The notes below the pieces were generated by a model. It was not told the origin of the DNA. It was given only the letters and a program-made list of their open reading frames with translations, and ran no database searches. DNA of 64,000 nucleotides, taken from the NCBI RefSeq assembly GCF_000981585.1, contig NZ_LN831776.1, positions 6,059,187-6,123,186 on the forward strand, given 5' to 3'. The position numbers and the translations under genes were made by a program. Below, in pieces: positions 9,245-20,505 of the stretch (its first letter is position 1; every line of letters starts with the position of its first letter). The DNA is from Paenibacillus riograndensis SBR5. Its GTDB lineage: Bacteria > Bacillota > Bacilli > Paenibacillales > Paenibacillaceae.

Positions 9245-10366
9245 TCAGTCTCCGCGGAACGCACGCTTCATGCGGTCAAAGAAGGATTGCTCCTGCTCAT
9301 GTGTATTCTCTCCGTCATAAGAGGCAAACTGGCGGAGCAGGTCTTTCTGCTCCTCACTGAGCTTGCTTGGCGTCACGACAATCACCCGTACATGCTGATC
9401 GCCTGTTCCGGAGCCGCGAAGATGGGGAACACCTTTGCCTTTCAGCCGGAAGAAGGTTCCGGTCTGAGTGCCTGCCGGAATCTTGAGCTTCACTTTTTCC
9501 GTCAGTGTCGGAATCTCGATCTCATCGCCAAGTGCCGCCTGGGCAAAGGTCAGAGGAACCTCACACATAATATCATCGTTCTCGCGGACGAAGAAATCAT
9601 GCGACTTCACACGGATCACAATGTACAGGTCCCCAGGAGGGCCGCCTCGTGTACCGCCTTCGCCTTCGCCGGTCATGCGCAGCTGAGCGCCGTCATCGAC
9701 TCCGGCCGGGATACGCACATGGATCTTGCGCTGCTTCTTGACTTTCCCTTGACCGCCGCAAGTTGAGCATTTCTCCTTGATGATCTTGCCTGTGCCGGAG
9801 CAATGGGAGCAAGGTCTGCGGTTGCGCATCTGTCCAAGCGGTGTATTCTGCACGAATTCCTGTTGGCCGCTGCCGTGGCATACGGAACAGGTTTCCGGTT
9901 TGGTTCCAGGCTTGGCACCGGAGCCAAAGCAGGTGTCGCAGGTTTCGGTGCGCGGAATGGTGATATCGGTCTCTTTGCCGAATACCGCTTCCTTGAACTC
10001 AATGGTCATGGTGTACTGCAAATCGCCGCCGCGCTGCGGTGCGTTCGGATCACGGCGTCCGCCGCCGCCGAAGAACATATCGAAAATATCGCCAAGCCCG
10101 CCAAAGTCTCCGCCGCCGCCAAAGCCGCCGCCCATACCCTGGTTAGGATCAATATGCCCATACTGGTCATACCGCGCGCGCTGCTGGCCATCGCTGAGCA
10201 CATCGTAGGCTTCCTTCACTTCCTTGAATTTCTCCTCCGCATCGCTGGCCTTATTGACGTCCGGGTGGTACTGGCGCGCCAGCTTGCGGTATGCCTTCTT
10301 CACTTCGTCATCTGATGCATTTCTGCTAAGCCCTAGAATCTCATAATAATCGCGTTTTTCTGCCAC
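9245..10366 (-). CDS. dnaJ: Chaperone DnaJ (Hsp40)
   Basis: Cytoplasmic cochaperone that delivers unfolded clients to DnaK and stimulates its ATPase. 373 residues: J domain with HPD at 34-36, Gly/Phe-rich region (~75-110), four CxxCxGxG-type zinc repeats (~145-215), then the C-terminal client-binding domains. The upstream GTG at 10375 lies inside the GGAGGTG ribosome site, so the start is the GTG at 10366, giving [11 protein letters not shown]. It is last in the hrcA-grpE-dnaK-dnaJ order and is separated from dnaK by a hairpin at 10422-10468. Confidence 0.97.
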   Translation of the reverse strand: MAEKRDYYEILGLSRNASDDEVKKAYRKLARQYHPDVNKASDAEEKFKEVKEAYDVLSDGQQRARYDQYGHIDPNQGMGGGFGGGGDFGGLGDIFDMFFGGGGRRDPNAPQRGGDLQYTMTIEFKEAVFGKETDITIPRTETCDTCFGSGAKPGTKPETCSVCHGSGQQEFVQNTPLGQMRNRRPCSHCSGTGKIIKEKCSTCGGQGKVKKQRKIHVRIPAGVDDGAQLRMTGEGEGGTRGGPPGDLYIVIRVKSHDFFVRENDDIMCEVPLTFAQAALGDEIEIPTLTEKVKLKIPAGTQTGTFFRLKGKGVPHLRGSGTGDQHVRVIVVTPSKLSEEQKDLLRQFASYDGENTHEQEQSFFDRMKRAFRGD

Positions 10367-10421
10367 TGCTTTCACCTCCGTACATCAATACTCTAATACT
10401 CAGGTTTCCCTGTAACATGTT

Positions 10422-10468
10422 AAAAGGAAAGTCAAAACACGGGATGCCCCGGTCTTGACCTTCCCTTT
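10422..10468 (-). terminator. Terminator-like hairpin between dnaK and dnaJ
   Basis: On the minus strand, AAAGGGAAGGTCAAGACCGG pairs imperfectly with a downstream arm ending TTTGACTTTCCTTTT. It probably ends or attenuates transcription from dnaK before dnaJ. Confidence 0.55.
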
Positions 10469-10494
10469 GTACAGAATAAACTTATCGTTTAAGG

Positions 10495-12405
<1,911 letters not shown>

Positions 12406-12439
12406 TCATTTCATTAACATCCGGCATATATAGACAGGA

Positions 12440-13030
12440 CTACATGCTGACTTTAACCATGGCGGGACGAAGCACCTTATCCTTCAGGAGATAGCCCTTC
12501 TGGACCTCTTCCGTCACGATGCCTTCCTCGTGCTCCTCGCTCTCCACCTGCATGATGGCCTGATGATATTCAGGGTTGAAAGGCTGTCCTACCGTTTCCA
12601 TAGCTGCAAGTCCTTCAGACTTCAATACCCCTTCCAGCTGTTGGAAAATCATATTCACGCCTTTGTTAAAAGCTTCGAATTCCGGAGTAGCCGGAACTGT
12701 GGCAATGGCACGTTCGAAGTTGTCCAGTACCGGAAGCAGCTCACCTACAAGCTTAGAGGTGGCATACTGTGCCAGTTCCTCTTTTTCCTTCTGGGTACGG
12801 CGGCGGAAGTTGTCAAAATCAGCCTGCACACGCAGCACACGCCCTTGATATTCATCTGCCAGCTCCTGCAGGCGTTTGGCCTCTTCACCTTTGCCTGAAG
12901 CCTCCCCGATGGCCTCTTCTGCAGCTGCCGCCCCGTCCTCGCGGACTGCTTCAGCCTCATCAGCTGCCTGATTCTCATGTATTGCCTGATCTTTAATTTC
13001 ATTGGAATCCTGAATCTCTTCCTCTTTCAA
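12440..13030 (-). CDS. grpE: Nucleotide exchange factor GrpE
   Basis: Cytoplasmic cochaperone that exchanges ADP on DnaK. 196 residues: an acidic disordered N-terminus (~1-50), a long coiled-coil helix (~50-105, LADEYQGRVLRVQADFDNFR), then the beta-domain with NPEYHQAIMQ and VQKGYLLKDKVLRPAMV, matching the GrpE signature. The start is TTG at 13030, with AAGGAGG 10 bases upstream. It lies between hrcA and dnaK in one operon under CIRCE control. Confidence 0.96.
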   Translation of the reverse strand: MKEEEIQDSNEIKDQAIHENQAADEAEAVREDGAAAAEEAIGEASGKGEEAKRLQELADEYQGRVLRVQADFDNFRRRTQKEKEELAQYATSKLVGELLPVLDNFERAIATVPATPEFEAFNKGVNMIFQQLEGVLKSEGLAAMETVGQPFNPEYHQAIMQVESEEHEEGIVTEEVQKGYLLKDKVLRPAMVKVSM

Positions 13031-13078
13031 GTTGTCTTCACCTCCTTAATATCAGTCACGAAAACATTTACGCTCTGT

Positions 13079-14110
13079 TCACTTATACCAGTGTGCCAGC
13101 ATCGCTGTCAAATCCCGGGACAGAATCCCTAGTATACCCATTACGCGTGCATATTCCATCCGGGTCGGACCCAGGATGCCAATGCTTCCAAGCGCCTTGC
13201 CGTCCAGCGAATATGTGGCTGTAATCAGACTGCAGTTGGCAAACGCCTCATGCTTATTCTCCATGCCGATACGCACCTGCATGCCGGTTCCTCCGGATGC
13301 GGGAGCAAGCATTTTGAGCAAAGTAGGTGTTTCTTCCAGCAAATCGAGAATATCCTTCACCTTGTCGACGTCCTTGAACTCCGGCTGGGTTAGCATATTG
13401 GTCGCTCCGCTGAGATAGATGCGCTGTTCATGGTCACTCTCCAGTGCTGTATCCAGCACCTTCATTAATTCTTCGTAGTGGGAGATATGGCGCTGCATTT
13501 CCTCCCCAAGCTCGGAATAGAGCTGGCTCTTCAGCTTGTAGAGCGGTACATTCACCAGCTTGCTGTTCAGCAGATTAACCACTTTCTCCATCTCGGACAG
13601 AGAAATCTCCGGCGGGATGCTTACGGTCTTATTCTCTACCTGGCCGGTACTGGTAACAATGATCGCCACAGCGGTTCTGTCATCCAGCGGCAGCAGCTGG
13701 AAATGGCGCAATGAAGTATGAAAAACCTCCGGCCCCAAAAGGATGGAAGTGTAGTTCGTCATATTGGAAAGAATCATCGCCGCATGCTGGATAACCTGCT
13801 CCGTTGCATTAAGCTTCTCGGCAAAAAAGGCGCGGATCGTGTCCAATTCAGCCGATTCAGCGGAATTCCACGGAACCAGATGATCCACATAATAGCGGTA
13901 GCCCTTATGGGAAGGAATTCGTCCTGCTGAAGTATGCGGCTGTTCCAGGTAGCCCAAATCCTCCAAGTCGGCCATTTCGTTGCGGATCGTTGCAGGACTG
14001 TAGCCCACGTCTCCCCGTTTGGAAATGCTTCGCGAACCAACCGGCTCGGCAGAAGTAATGTAATCATCTACGATGGCATTCAATATCATTTTCTGGCGTT
14101 CGGTTAACAT
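13079..14110 (-). CDS. hrcA: Heat-inducible transcription repressor HrcA
   Basis: Repressor of class I heat-shock genes; binds CIRCE and depends on GroEL for activity. 343 residues, normal length. An N-terminal winged helix (~1-70, LTERQKMILNAIVDDYI and SPATIRNEMADLEDLGYL) is followed by a GAF-like region and dimerisation domain. The ATG follows GGAGGGG. First gene of the chaperone operon; the CIRCE box 38-64 bases upstream shows it represses itself and grpE-dnaK. Confidence 0.97.
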   Translation of the reverse strand: MLTERQKMILNAIVDDYITSAEPVGSRSISKRGDVGYSPATIRNEMADLEDLGYLEQPHTSAGRIPSHKGYRYYVDHLVPWNSAESAELDTIRAFFAEKLNATEQVIQHAAMILSNMTNYTSILLGPEVFHTSLRHFQLLPLDDRTAVAIIVTSTGQVENKTVSIPPEISLSEMEKVVNLLNSKLVNVPLYKLKSQLYSELGEEMQRHISHYEELMKVLDTALESDHEQRIYLSGATNMLTQPEFKDVDKVKDILDLLEETPTLLKMLAPASGGTGMQVRIGMENKHEAFANCSLITATYSLDGKALGSIGILGPTRMEYARVMGILGILSRDLTAMLAHWYK

Positions 14111-14147
14111 GCAAAATCCCCTCCTGTCGGCTCCGGCTCCTGATTCG

Positions 14148-14174
14148 TTAGCACTCTGGTTAGATGAGTGCTAA
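14148..14174. promoter_or_regulatory. CIRCE operator
   Basis: TTAGCACTC-N9-GAGTGCTAA, a perfect match to the HrcA-binding consensus, between the operon promoter and hrcA. Confidence 0.97.
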
Positions 14175-14185
14175 CCACTAATACA

Positions 14186-14215
14186 AAAATACCAAACTGA
14201 CCTTGACATTGTCAA
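14186..14215 (-). promoter_or_regulatory. Probable sigma-A promoter of hrcA operon
   Basis: Minus-strand TTGACA at 14215-14210, an 18-base spacer, and TATTTT at 14191-14186, just upstream of CIRCE. Confidence 0.6.
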
Positions 14216-14244
14216 GTCAGTTCAGTATCTTGGCTGCGCCCATT

Positions 14245-14784
14245 TCAGCTTAGGCGGGCTTCCCGTGTTGTACGGCAGACCAGCCGCATCACTTTACGGT
14301 GCAGAGAAGGAAAAAGGGTGAACACAACATCCATCGTCCGGCGCAGCGGCATCGGATTGACAAGCTCTTCATTCCTCTCTATTCCTTTAAAAGCAATACC
14401 GGCAAAATGTTCAGGAGTCATCAGCTTTTGCTTTTTTACCTGGGCAAGGACCTTCTTCTTATCCATATGCACCGCCTCGCCGCTGTCAAAAATCGGAGTG
14501 TCGACAAACGCCGGACACAAGCAGCTTACCTTAACCCCATAAGCTTCAGCTTCATAGTGAAGGGAGGCCGTCAGCCCCACCGCCGGACCATCCGCGACAT
14601 CCACCTGAACAAAGCGGCAGGCTCCGCCCAAGCCCTCAAGCTCCGCCACCGTCTTAACTCCTTCCTCTGCATTCAGATCAGCAATAACAATGTACACCCT
14701 TCTTTTAAGGAGTTCCTTGCACAAAGCCTTGCCAATCCCTGAAGCGCCCCCGGTAACGATTCCAACCCGCTGAATCTGATCCAT
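14245..14784 (-). pseudogene. Short-chain dehydrogenase with internal deletion of the catalytic core
   Basis: 179 residues against ~260-270 usual for this SDR type. The Rossmann start (VTGGASGIGKAL, ~9-20) and the acidic NAD(P) position (IADLN) are intact through VQVDVADG (~61-68). The sequence then jumps to AVGLTASLHYEAEAYGVKV, which in SDRs follows immediately after the YxxxK motif. About 85-90 residues are absent, including the NNAG motif, the catalytic Ser and Tyr-x-x-x-Lys, while the frame is kept. It cannot be a normal SDR enzyme; either a decaying gene or a product with a non-enzymatic role. Normal C-terminal substrate-loop sequence (CPAFVDTPIF) remains. Confidence 0.75.
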
Positions 14785-14896
14785 TCATTATCTCCCCTAT
14801 TCTTATGTATAGTGGTAAATCTAAAACCATATTTCCCGGATGGATAATGCAACCAATTCCCCGCTTCTTCGTCTGTTCTTTCAGGGGGGATGTACA

Positions 14897-15640
14897 ATGA
14901 AGTCACTAAGGCAACAGATCTTAGCTGCATCTATTCTAATGATGACCGTGCTTATGCTGTCTGGCTCCATGCGGGAGGGGGTGCCGGGCGGGATGCCGGA
15001 GAAAGCAGGTCCATATAAGTGCTATTACGGGGACGTTGATTATGCCTCTGTCCTCCGGTGGAACGGCATTACCTATATGGATAATAGCGATGGAGATATC
15101 AGCGGGTTGAAAACTGGGGATAAGGTCGGCAAAATCCGCTACCGCAAAGCAGACCATACTTGTCCGCGTGATCCCATGCAGGATGGGGATGCCACGCTGC
15201 TGGAAGTGGGTACGCAGCTCTACGAGGTGAAGGGCTACAAAGCCACAGCCCTGCTGATGGCAGGGGACAGGCTGTATGAGGCTACCGATAATCCCTCTGC
15301 CCGGACCCTTAACGATCTGCTGGATATTGAAGGAAAAATCAAAACAGTACGTTTTGTCAGCGGCATGGACGGGAGTCCGCTGAAGGATTTTACACCGGAA
15401 GCCTCTGCCGTATTCATCCGGGAATATCCTAAGCTGAAATATGTTCCATTTCGCCAGTTGGCCAAAGAAACCAAACAGTGGGTCGGAGATAAATACTGGC
15501 TGGAATTGGAACTGAACGACGCTTCGAGCAGAAGAATGGTCTACAACGCGATGTTTGCGGCGTTCCAACCTTCCGGCTATGCCACACCTGAGCTGGCCCG
15601 GCTGGTGGAAGCGCAGCGCAAGCTGATTTATGCACAATAA
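14897..15640 (+). CDS. Exported or membrane-anchored protein of unknown function
   Basis: 247 residues from ATG at 14897, selected because GGGGGG lies 7 bases ahead; an earlier in-frame ATG at 14840 has none. An N-terminal hydrophobic segment (~8-22, ILAASILMMTVLMLS) could be a signal peptide or anchor; there is no lipobox cysteine. The rest is soluble, with repeated short beta-type motifs (VLRWNGITYMD, GTQLYEVKGY) suggesting a compact beta domain. I do not recognise the family. It is divergent from the SDR remnant and ends in a strong terminator. Confidence 0.6.
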   Translation: MKSLRQQILAASILMMTVLMLSGSMREGVPGGMPEKAGPYKCYYGDVDYASVLRWNGITYMDNSDGDISGLKTGDKVGKIRYRKADHTCPRDPMQDGDATLLEVGTQLYEVKGYKATALLMAGDRLYEATDNPSARTLNDLLDIEGKIKTVRFVSGMDGSPLKDFTPEASAVFIREYPKLKYVPFRQLAKETKQWVGDKYWLELELNDASSRRMVYNAMFAAFQPSGYATPELARLVEAQRKLIYAQ

Positions 15641-15731
15641 CACGGGGCATACGGCCGCAGGGATTCCCAACCGCTCAAAAATCAACAGGGGCATGCTGAA
15701 GATGGATCCGCTATCCTTAGCTTTTCAAAAA

Positions 15732-15784
15732 AACCACTTTTCCGCAAAGGGCTTATGCCCTGCTGAAAAGTGGTTGCTGTTTTA
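15732..15784 (+). terminator. Intrinsic terminator
   Basis: AACCACTTTTC paired with GAAAAGTGGTT (11 bp, plus GGGC/GCCC inside), followed by GCTGTTTT. Confidence 0.8.
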
Positions 15785-15887
15785 GCGTCTATTAATTTGC
15801 TTAGAGTTCACATTGTTTTGCAGCATGCCTAACTCTCGGCGATATACCGTGGTTAAGACATGCGTGGTTGACTGGGCGACTTTGCGT

Positions 15888-15985
15888 GGGTTTCTCTGCG
15901 GACTCGATAAGCTCTCTTTACGACCGATATCCGCAGCTGATGCGGACACGAAATCCGTTAATTTGGGAGGCTTCATCCATTCCGC
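15888..15985 (+). repeat. Dispersed repeat family 2, diverged copy 3
   Basis: TTCTCTGCGGACTCGATAAG ... CCGATATCCGCAGCTGATGCGG matches the left part of the repeat at 2630-2736 with scattered substitutions; the right end was not found. Confidence 0.55.
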
Positions 15986-16008
15986 AGGCCTGATGCCCGC
16001 TCCGGTTC

Positions 16009-16518
16009 TTAATCCAGCTTCTTCAGCACGGCGATCTCATCGCAGGCATGCTGCTTCTTGCAGTTCACACAATCAGTCCAGACCTTCTCCGGGAAAATCT
16101 CCTTCTCCACGACGGTAAAGCCGTTTCTAAGGAAGAAATCCACTGCATAGGTCAGCGCCATGATCTTGGGAATCTTCTGGCGTCTGGCCTCTTCCGTCAG
16201 CTTCTCCAGAATCATCGAGCCTATGCCTTTGCCTTTGCCCTCATCACGCAATCCAATGGAACGCACCTCTACGAGATCAGCGCCCAGTCTGAACAGCGAT
16301 CCGCAGCCGATGAATTTGCCGTCCAATTCCGCGATCACGAACTGGTCGATCTGGCGGGTCAGTGCTTGCCTGGAACGGGGAAGCATAATACCGCGCTGGG
16401 CGTATTCCTCTATCATTAAATACAGCGGCTCTACATCCTCCACTGTAGCATTTCTGCATATCACCTTATGGTCTCCCGCAGGAGCTGGCTGGCGGACCCC
16501 ATCCGTTTTGACAAGCAC
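16009..16518 (-). CDS. GNAT N-acetyltransferase, short ArgA-like type
   Basis: 169 residues. A GNAT fold with the acetyl-CoA loop (DEGKGKGIGSMIL, ~92-104) and the C-terminal VWTDCVNCKKQHACDEIAV segment, typical of short N-acetylglutamate-synthase-like proteins. In those, acetyl-CoA acetylates glutamate in arginine synthesis; here the substrate is an inference, since the alternative is another amino-acid or protein acetyltransferase. The start is GTG at 16518 behind AAGGGGTG. The three Cys near the end might bind metal. No arginine genes are near. Confidence 0.75.
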   Translation of the reverse strand: MLVKTDGVRQPAPAGDHKVICRNATVEDVEPLYLMIEEYAQRGIMLPRSRQALTRQIDQFVIAELDGKFIGCGSLFRLGADLVEVRSIGLRDEGKGKGIGSMILEKLTEEARRQKIPKIMALTYAVDFFLRNGFTVVEKEIFPEKVWTDCVNCKKQHACDEIAVLKKLD

Positions 16519-16592
16519 TTTGACTCACCCCTTGTTGTTAATATGAATAAATATACAACAGGGTGAATTACAATTCAAGAGGTATTTTAAAA

Positions 16593-17765
16593 TTAAACTT
16601 CCGTCAGAACTCCGACAAATTCACCGAACACATCATTCCCGAACAGGATGCCCTGCTTGCTTAGACGGTAGGCATCTCCGTTCTGCTCAATCAGGCCGGC
16701 GGCCAGCATTTTTTTCAGCGACCCCGCAAAAATATCCTGCAAAGACTTCCCGAACTGTGCCCGGAACGCCTGATCCGACACGCCCTCGCGCATCCGCAGC
16801 CCGACCATCATGAAGTCCTCCATCGCCTCCTGCTCGGAAATCCGGAAGGTGTCCAGACGGGGCAGCCCGCTGTGCGAAGCCTCGATATACGGGTTGACAC
16901 CCTTGATATTCATATGCCGCTGCCGCTTCACGTATCCATGCGCTCCCGCACCGAGGCCATAATAATCCTCATTGCGCCAGTACGTAATATTGTGACGGCT
17001 CTCCATCCCCGGCTTGGCGAAATTGCTGATCTCGTATTGCCCATAGCCTGCAGCCTCCATCGTGGACATCAGCAGGAGATACATTTCCAGCTCATCCTCT
17101 TCACTGGGCAGCGGAAGCTTGTTCTTGTTGAACAGGGTGTGGAACAGCGTATTTTCTTCAACCTTAAGACTATAGATGGAATAGTGCGGCAGATTAAGCT
17201 CCAGCGCTTTGCTGACGCTCTCTCTCAGCATATCCACAGTCTGGTTCGGCAGACCGAACATCAGATCCACCGACAGATTATGCAGTCCGACACTGCGCGC
17301 ATTCTCGAGACTGCGGTAGACATCATCCACATTGTGGATGCGTCCGATGCCGCTCAGCAGCTCATTCTGGAATGCCTGCACGCCGAAGCTGACCCGGTTG
17401 ACGCCGCCTTCTTTCATAACTGCGAGCTTATCCTTATCTGTGGTGCCGGGATTGGCCTCCATTGAGAACTCTATATTCTCATCCCACTGAGGAAAGTGCG
17501 TGCGGACCGATTTCAGAAAATAAGCCATCTCCTCCGGCTTAAGCACCGTAGGTGTTCCCCCGCCGACAAAAATCGTCTTGATCACACCAGGCGTTGTGTG
17601 CTTCACCGTCATTTCCATCTCCCGGTCCAGCGCACGCAGGTAATCCATGACTGGCTGATCCTTCAGGACATAGGAGTTGAAATCACAATAGAAGCATTTA
17701 TTCGTGCAAAATGGAATGTGAATGTATACGGCCTCAGGGGGACGGCCATTAATCGGGTTTGTCAT
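16593..17765 (-). CDS. hemW: Radical SAM heme chaperone HemW
   Basis: 390 residues. The radical SAM cluster motif C20xxxC24xxC27 followed by Phe (CFYCDF) and the HemW C-terminal domain (EISNFAKPG, YWRNEDYYGLGAGAHGY) fit HemW rather than HemN, which has an extra Cys at that point. Known role: heme-binding protein that helps deliver heme; often misannotated as oxygen-independent coproporphyrinogen oxidase. The ATG follows AAAGGAG. It lies downstream of lepA as in Bacillus, but a terminator at 17840-17863 separates them, and a promoter-like TTTGCA-N16-TATATA sits directly upstream of the ribosome site. Confidence 0.92.
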   Translation of the reverse strand: MTNPINGRPPEAVYIHIPFCTNKCFYCDFNSYVLKDQPVMDYLRALDREMEMTVKHTTPGVIKTIFVGGGTPTVLKPEEMAYFLKSVRTHFPQWDENIEFSMEANPGTTDKDKLAVMKEGGVNRVSFGVQAFQNELLSGIGRIHNVDDVYRSLENARSVGLHNLSVDLMFGLPNQTVDMLRESVSKALELNLPHYSIYSLKVEENTLFHTLFNKNKLPLPSEEDELEMYLLLMSTMEAAGYGQYEISNFAKPGMESRHNITYWRNEDYYGLGAGAHGYVKRQRHMNIKGVNPYIEASHSGLPRLDTFRISEQEAMEDFMMVGLRMREGVSDQAFRAQFGKSLQDIFAGSLKKMLAAGLIEQNGDAYRLSKQGILFGNDVFGEFVGVLTEV

Positions 17766-17839
17766 AGCTGTCTCCTTTGTTCTATATAAGTTGAACTTTA
17801 GATTTGCAAATTGGACCGTGCTGGTACAGCTAGCCGGAA

Positions 17840-17863
17840 AAGGGAAGCCTGGCGGCTTCCCTT
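17840..17863 (-). terminator. Intrinsic terminator of lepA
   Basis: A perfect 10-bp stem AAGGGAAGCC/GGCTTCCCTT with a 4-base loop; on the minus strand TTTTCC follows. Confidence 0.75.
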
Positions 17864-17954
17864 ATAGGCATTCGCTTATGGGTAGATCTGCATCATGCAT
17901 GTTAACAGCTGGCATTCCGGCATTCGGCCGTTACGCACCGGTGCTTAGCTTGAC

Positions 17955-19769
17955 TTACTCATCAATCTTAAGCACCGCCATAAACGCTTCCTGCGGAACC
18001 TCAACGCTGCCGACCTGCTTCATGCGCTTCTTGCCTTCCTTCTGCTTCTCCAGCAGCTTCCGCTTACGCGAAATATCGCCGCCGTAGCATTTGGCCAGCA
18101 CGTTCTTGCGCATCGCCTTAACGGTCTCGCGGGCCACAATCTTCGTGCCGACAGAAGCCTGGATCGGCACCTCGAACATCTGCCGGGGGATGATTCCGCG
18201 CAGCTTCTCACAGATGATACGGCCGCGGTTATAGGCGCGGTCACGGTGAACGATGAACGACAAGGCATCAACCTGTTCTCCGTTCAGGAGAATGTCCATC
18301 TTCACCAGATTGGACTGCCGGTAGCCGGAAATTTCATAATCAAAGGACGCATAGCCCTTCGTACCCGATTTCAACTGGTCAAAGAAGTCATACACAATCT
18401 CCGACAGCGGGATCTGATAAGTGATGGTAACCCGGTTGGAATCCAGGTACTCCATATTGACGAATTCGCCGCGTTTGTTCTGGCACAGCTCCATTACGGT
18501 ACCTACGTAGTCGTTCGGGACAATAATCCCGGCCTTGACGTATGGCTCCTCCACATAATCAATGGTTCCGATCTCCGGATAGTGTGACGGATTGTCAATC
18601 TGGAGTGTTTCGCCATTGGTCAGCTTGATGCGGTAAATAACGCTTGGCGCGGTAGTGATCAGCGGCAGATTGAATTCACGTTCAATACGCTCCTGAATGA
18701 TCTCCATGTGCAGCAGTCCCAGAAAGCCGCAGCGGAAGCCAAAACCCAGCGCGCTTGAGCTTTCAGGTTCAAAGCTGAGCGAAGCATCGTTCAGCTGCAG
18801 CTTCTCCAGCGCTTCGCGCAGATCGTTGTAGTCCGAGGTTTCGATCGGATACAGCCCGCAGTACACCATCGGGTTAATCTTGCGGTAGCCCGGCAGCGGC
18901 TCCGGTGTCGGATTCTTGGCATCCGTTACCGTATCCCCGACCCGTGTGTCGCCGACATGCTTGATGCCGGCTACGATGAAGCCGACATCCCCAATGTTCA
19001 GCTCTTCCACGATGCTCATGCGCGGCATAAATGCGCCCACCTCAATAACGTCAAATACCTTATCGGTGGCCATCATCTTAATCTTCGAGCCGGCACGGAT
19101 CTTGCCGTCGATAACGCGGACATAGACGATAACACCTTTGTACGGATCATAGTGGGAGTCAAAAATCAGCGCCTTCAGCGGAGCGTCGGAGGTGCCGGAA
19201 GGCGCCGGAACCTGCTTGACTACCTGTTCCAGTATCTCCTTAATCCCGATGCCTGCTTTGGCGGAAGCCAGCACAGCTTCGCTGGCATCCAGTCCGATCA
19301 CATCCTCAATCTCCTGCTTCACCCGTTCGGGGTCAGCGCTCGGCAGATCGATTTTGTTGATCACCGGAAGAATTTCCAGATTGTTATCCAAGGCCAGATA
19401 TACGTTAGCCAGTGTCTGAGCTTCGATTCCCTGGGCTGCATCCACTACGAGCAGCGCGCCTTCACAGGCGGCAAGGCTGCGGGAAACCTCATAGGTGAAG
19501 TCGACGTGCCCCGGTGTATCAATCAGGTTCAGCAAGTACTCCTGACCGTCGTCAGCACGATAAGTCAGACGCACAGCCTGAAGCTTGATGGTGATACCGC
19601 GTTCGCGCTCCAGGTCCATCTGGTCAAGCACCTGCTCTTGCATTTCGCGTGAAGTAAGCGCACCAGTGTATTCCAAAATGCGGTCGGCCAGTGTCGATTT
19701 GCCATGGTCTATATGTGCAATAATCGAGAAATTGCGGATTTGTTGTTGTCTTTTCTGAACGTCAGTCAT
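17955..19769 (-). CDS. lepA: Elongation factor 4 (LepA)
   Basis: Ribosome-associated GTPase acting in translation initiation and back-translocation. 604 residues, standard length. GTPase motifs AHIDHGKST (~18-26), DTPGHVDF and NKIDLP are present, then domains II, III, V and the LepA-specific C-terminal domain ([37 protein letters not shown]). The ATG has GGGGTAAGGA upstream. It is in the conserved gpr-spoIIP-yqxA-lepA-hemW order. Confidence 0.98.
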   Translation of the reverse strand: MTDVQKRQQQIRNFSIIAHIDHGKSTLADRILEYTGALTSREMQEQVLDQMDLERERGITIKLQAVRLTYRADDGQEYLLNLIDTPGHVDFTYEVSRSLAACEGALLVVDAAQGIEAQTLANVYLALDNNLEILPVINKIDLPSADPERVKQEIEDVIGLDASEAVLASAKAGIGIKEILEQVVKQVPAPSGTSDAPLKALIFDSHYDPYKGVIVYVRVIDGKIRAGSKIKMMATDKVFDVIEVGAFMPRMSIVEELNIGDVGFIVAGIKHVGDTRVGDTVTDAKNPTPEPLPGYRKINPMVYCGLYPIETSDYNDLREALEKLQLNDASLSFEPESSSALGFGFRCGFLGLLHMEIIQERIEREFNLPLITTAPSVIYRIKLTNGETLQIDNPSHYPEIGTIDYVEEPYVKAGIIVPNDYVGTVMELCQNKRGEFVNMEYLDSNRVTITYQIPLSEIVYDFFDQLKSGTKGYASFDYEISGYRQSNLVKMDILLNGEQVDALSFIVHRDRAYNRGRIICEKLRGIIPRQMFEVPIQASVGTKIVARETVKAMRKNVLAKCYGGDISRKRKLLEKQKEGKKRMKQVGSVEVPQEAFMAVLKIDE

Positions 19770-19962
19770 TCCTTACCCCCACAGACAGCCTAATGTTAAT
19801 CCACTTATTATAACAGTACGCGCTTCACCCATCAATCCCGCCTGCGCCGAACACGTAAAGAAAAGGTCCGGCGCACAGAAAAAAAGCGGACTTGCTCCCT
19901 CCGGGGGAGACGCAGCCGCCAATTGTTTTCCAAAAATTACTGCGCAGTACGGTGTAAGCAGC

Positions 19963-20478
19963 TTATTTCTCAGCAGAGTCGAACAGCGAGACCACCCAAC
20001 GGATGCTCTTCTGCGAGGCCTCTTGCAGCAGCCCAGCTGTTTTGTCAGCCAGCTTGTCTACTGTCGGCTTTTGCTCTTCAGGGATAAGAATCTGCTCGGG
20101 ACTCATCCTGCTGTAGTCCGCAACCTCCTGCTGAGGCAGACTCCCGCCCCCAGCAGGTCCCGCCGTGGCTTGCGGCTGCACCGGCACAATTGTATATTCG
20201 CCTGTTACAGGATCTACAGACACGGGAACATACACATAAGCCTGCCCGCTTTGTACCCCGCCTGCCGGGGGAACGGTGCGGGTACCTGCCGTCTGACTGG
20301 CTGGTGCAGTCGGGGACGTCCCGGCTGCATTGCTCCAGCCCGGCAAAACTGTAGAAGCCCTGGGGCTTCCGCTTCCGCCGCCGCTGCCGCCTCCACTGCT
20401 GCCGAACTGCATGCCTATCAATATGCCGATGCCGGCCCACAAGCCGACCATAACCAGATTTTTACCGAACCGCGTCAT
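19963..20478 (-). CDS. Membrane-anchored protein at the yqxA position (DUF3679-like)
   Basis: 171 residues. An N-terminal membrane segment (~8-24, VMVGLWAGIGILIGMQF) ends in the IGMQ sequence that I recall from Bacillus YqxA, which occupies the same place between spoIIP and lepA. A Gly/Ser/Thr/Pro-rich low-complexity middle (~27-110) follows, then a helical C-terminus (DKLADKTAGLLQEASQKSI). Position and N-terminus suggest a YqxA relative with an expanded linker; the family has no established function, but the location suggests sporulation. An AAGGGGG site precedes ATG; it starts 27 bases after the spoIIP stop, so both are probably cotranscribed. Confidence 0.55.
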   Translation of the reverse strand: MTRFGKNLVMVGLWAGIGILIGMQFGSSGGGSGGGSGSPRASTVLPGWSNAAGTSPTAPASQTAGTRTVPPAGGVQSGQAYVYVPVSVDPVTGEYTIVPVQPQATAGPAGGGSLPQQEVADYSRMSPEQILIPEEQKPTVDKLADKTAGLLQEASQKSIRWVVSLFDSAEK

Positions 20479-20505
20479 TTCAGACGCCCCCTTTGCCTCG
20501 TATAA

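Larger units (their letters stand above)
15641..16008. other. Intergenic region with terminator and a dispersed repeat
   Basis: 368 bases holding the terminator at 15732-15784 and a diverged copy of repeat family 2 at 15888-15985. No gene-like frame with a ribosome site is visible. Confidence 0.6.

Noticed and set aside
10361..10375. dnaJ start at GTG 10375
   Set aside because: That GTG is part of the GGAGGTG ribosome site itself; the GTG at 10366 is correctly spaced and gives the expected N-terminus.
17783..17798. Solo copy of the MITE terminal repeat (TATATAAGTTGAACTT)
   Set aside because: No interior of the element follows, and the sequence also serves as a plausible hemW -10 region, so a chance match is more likely.
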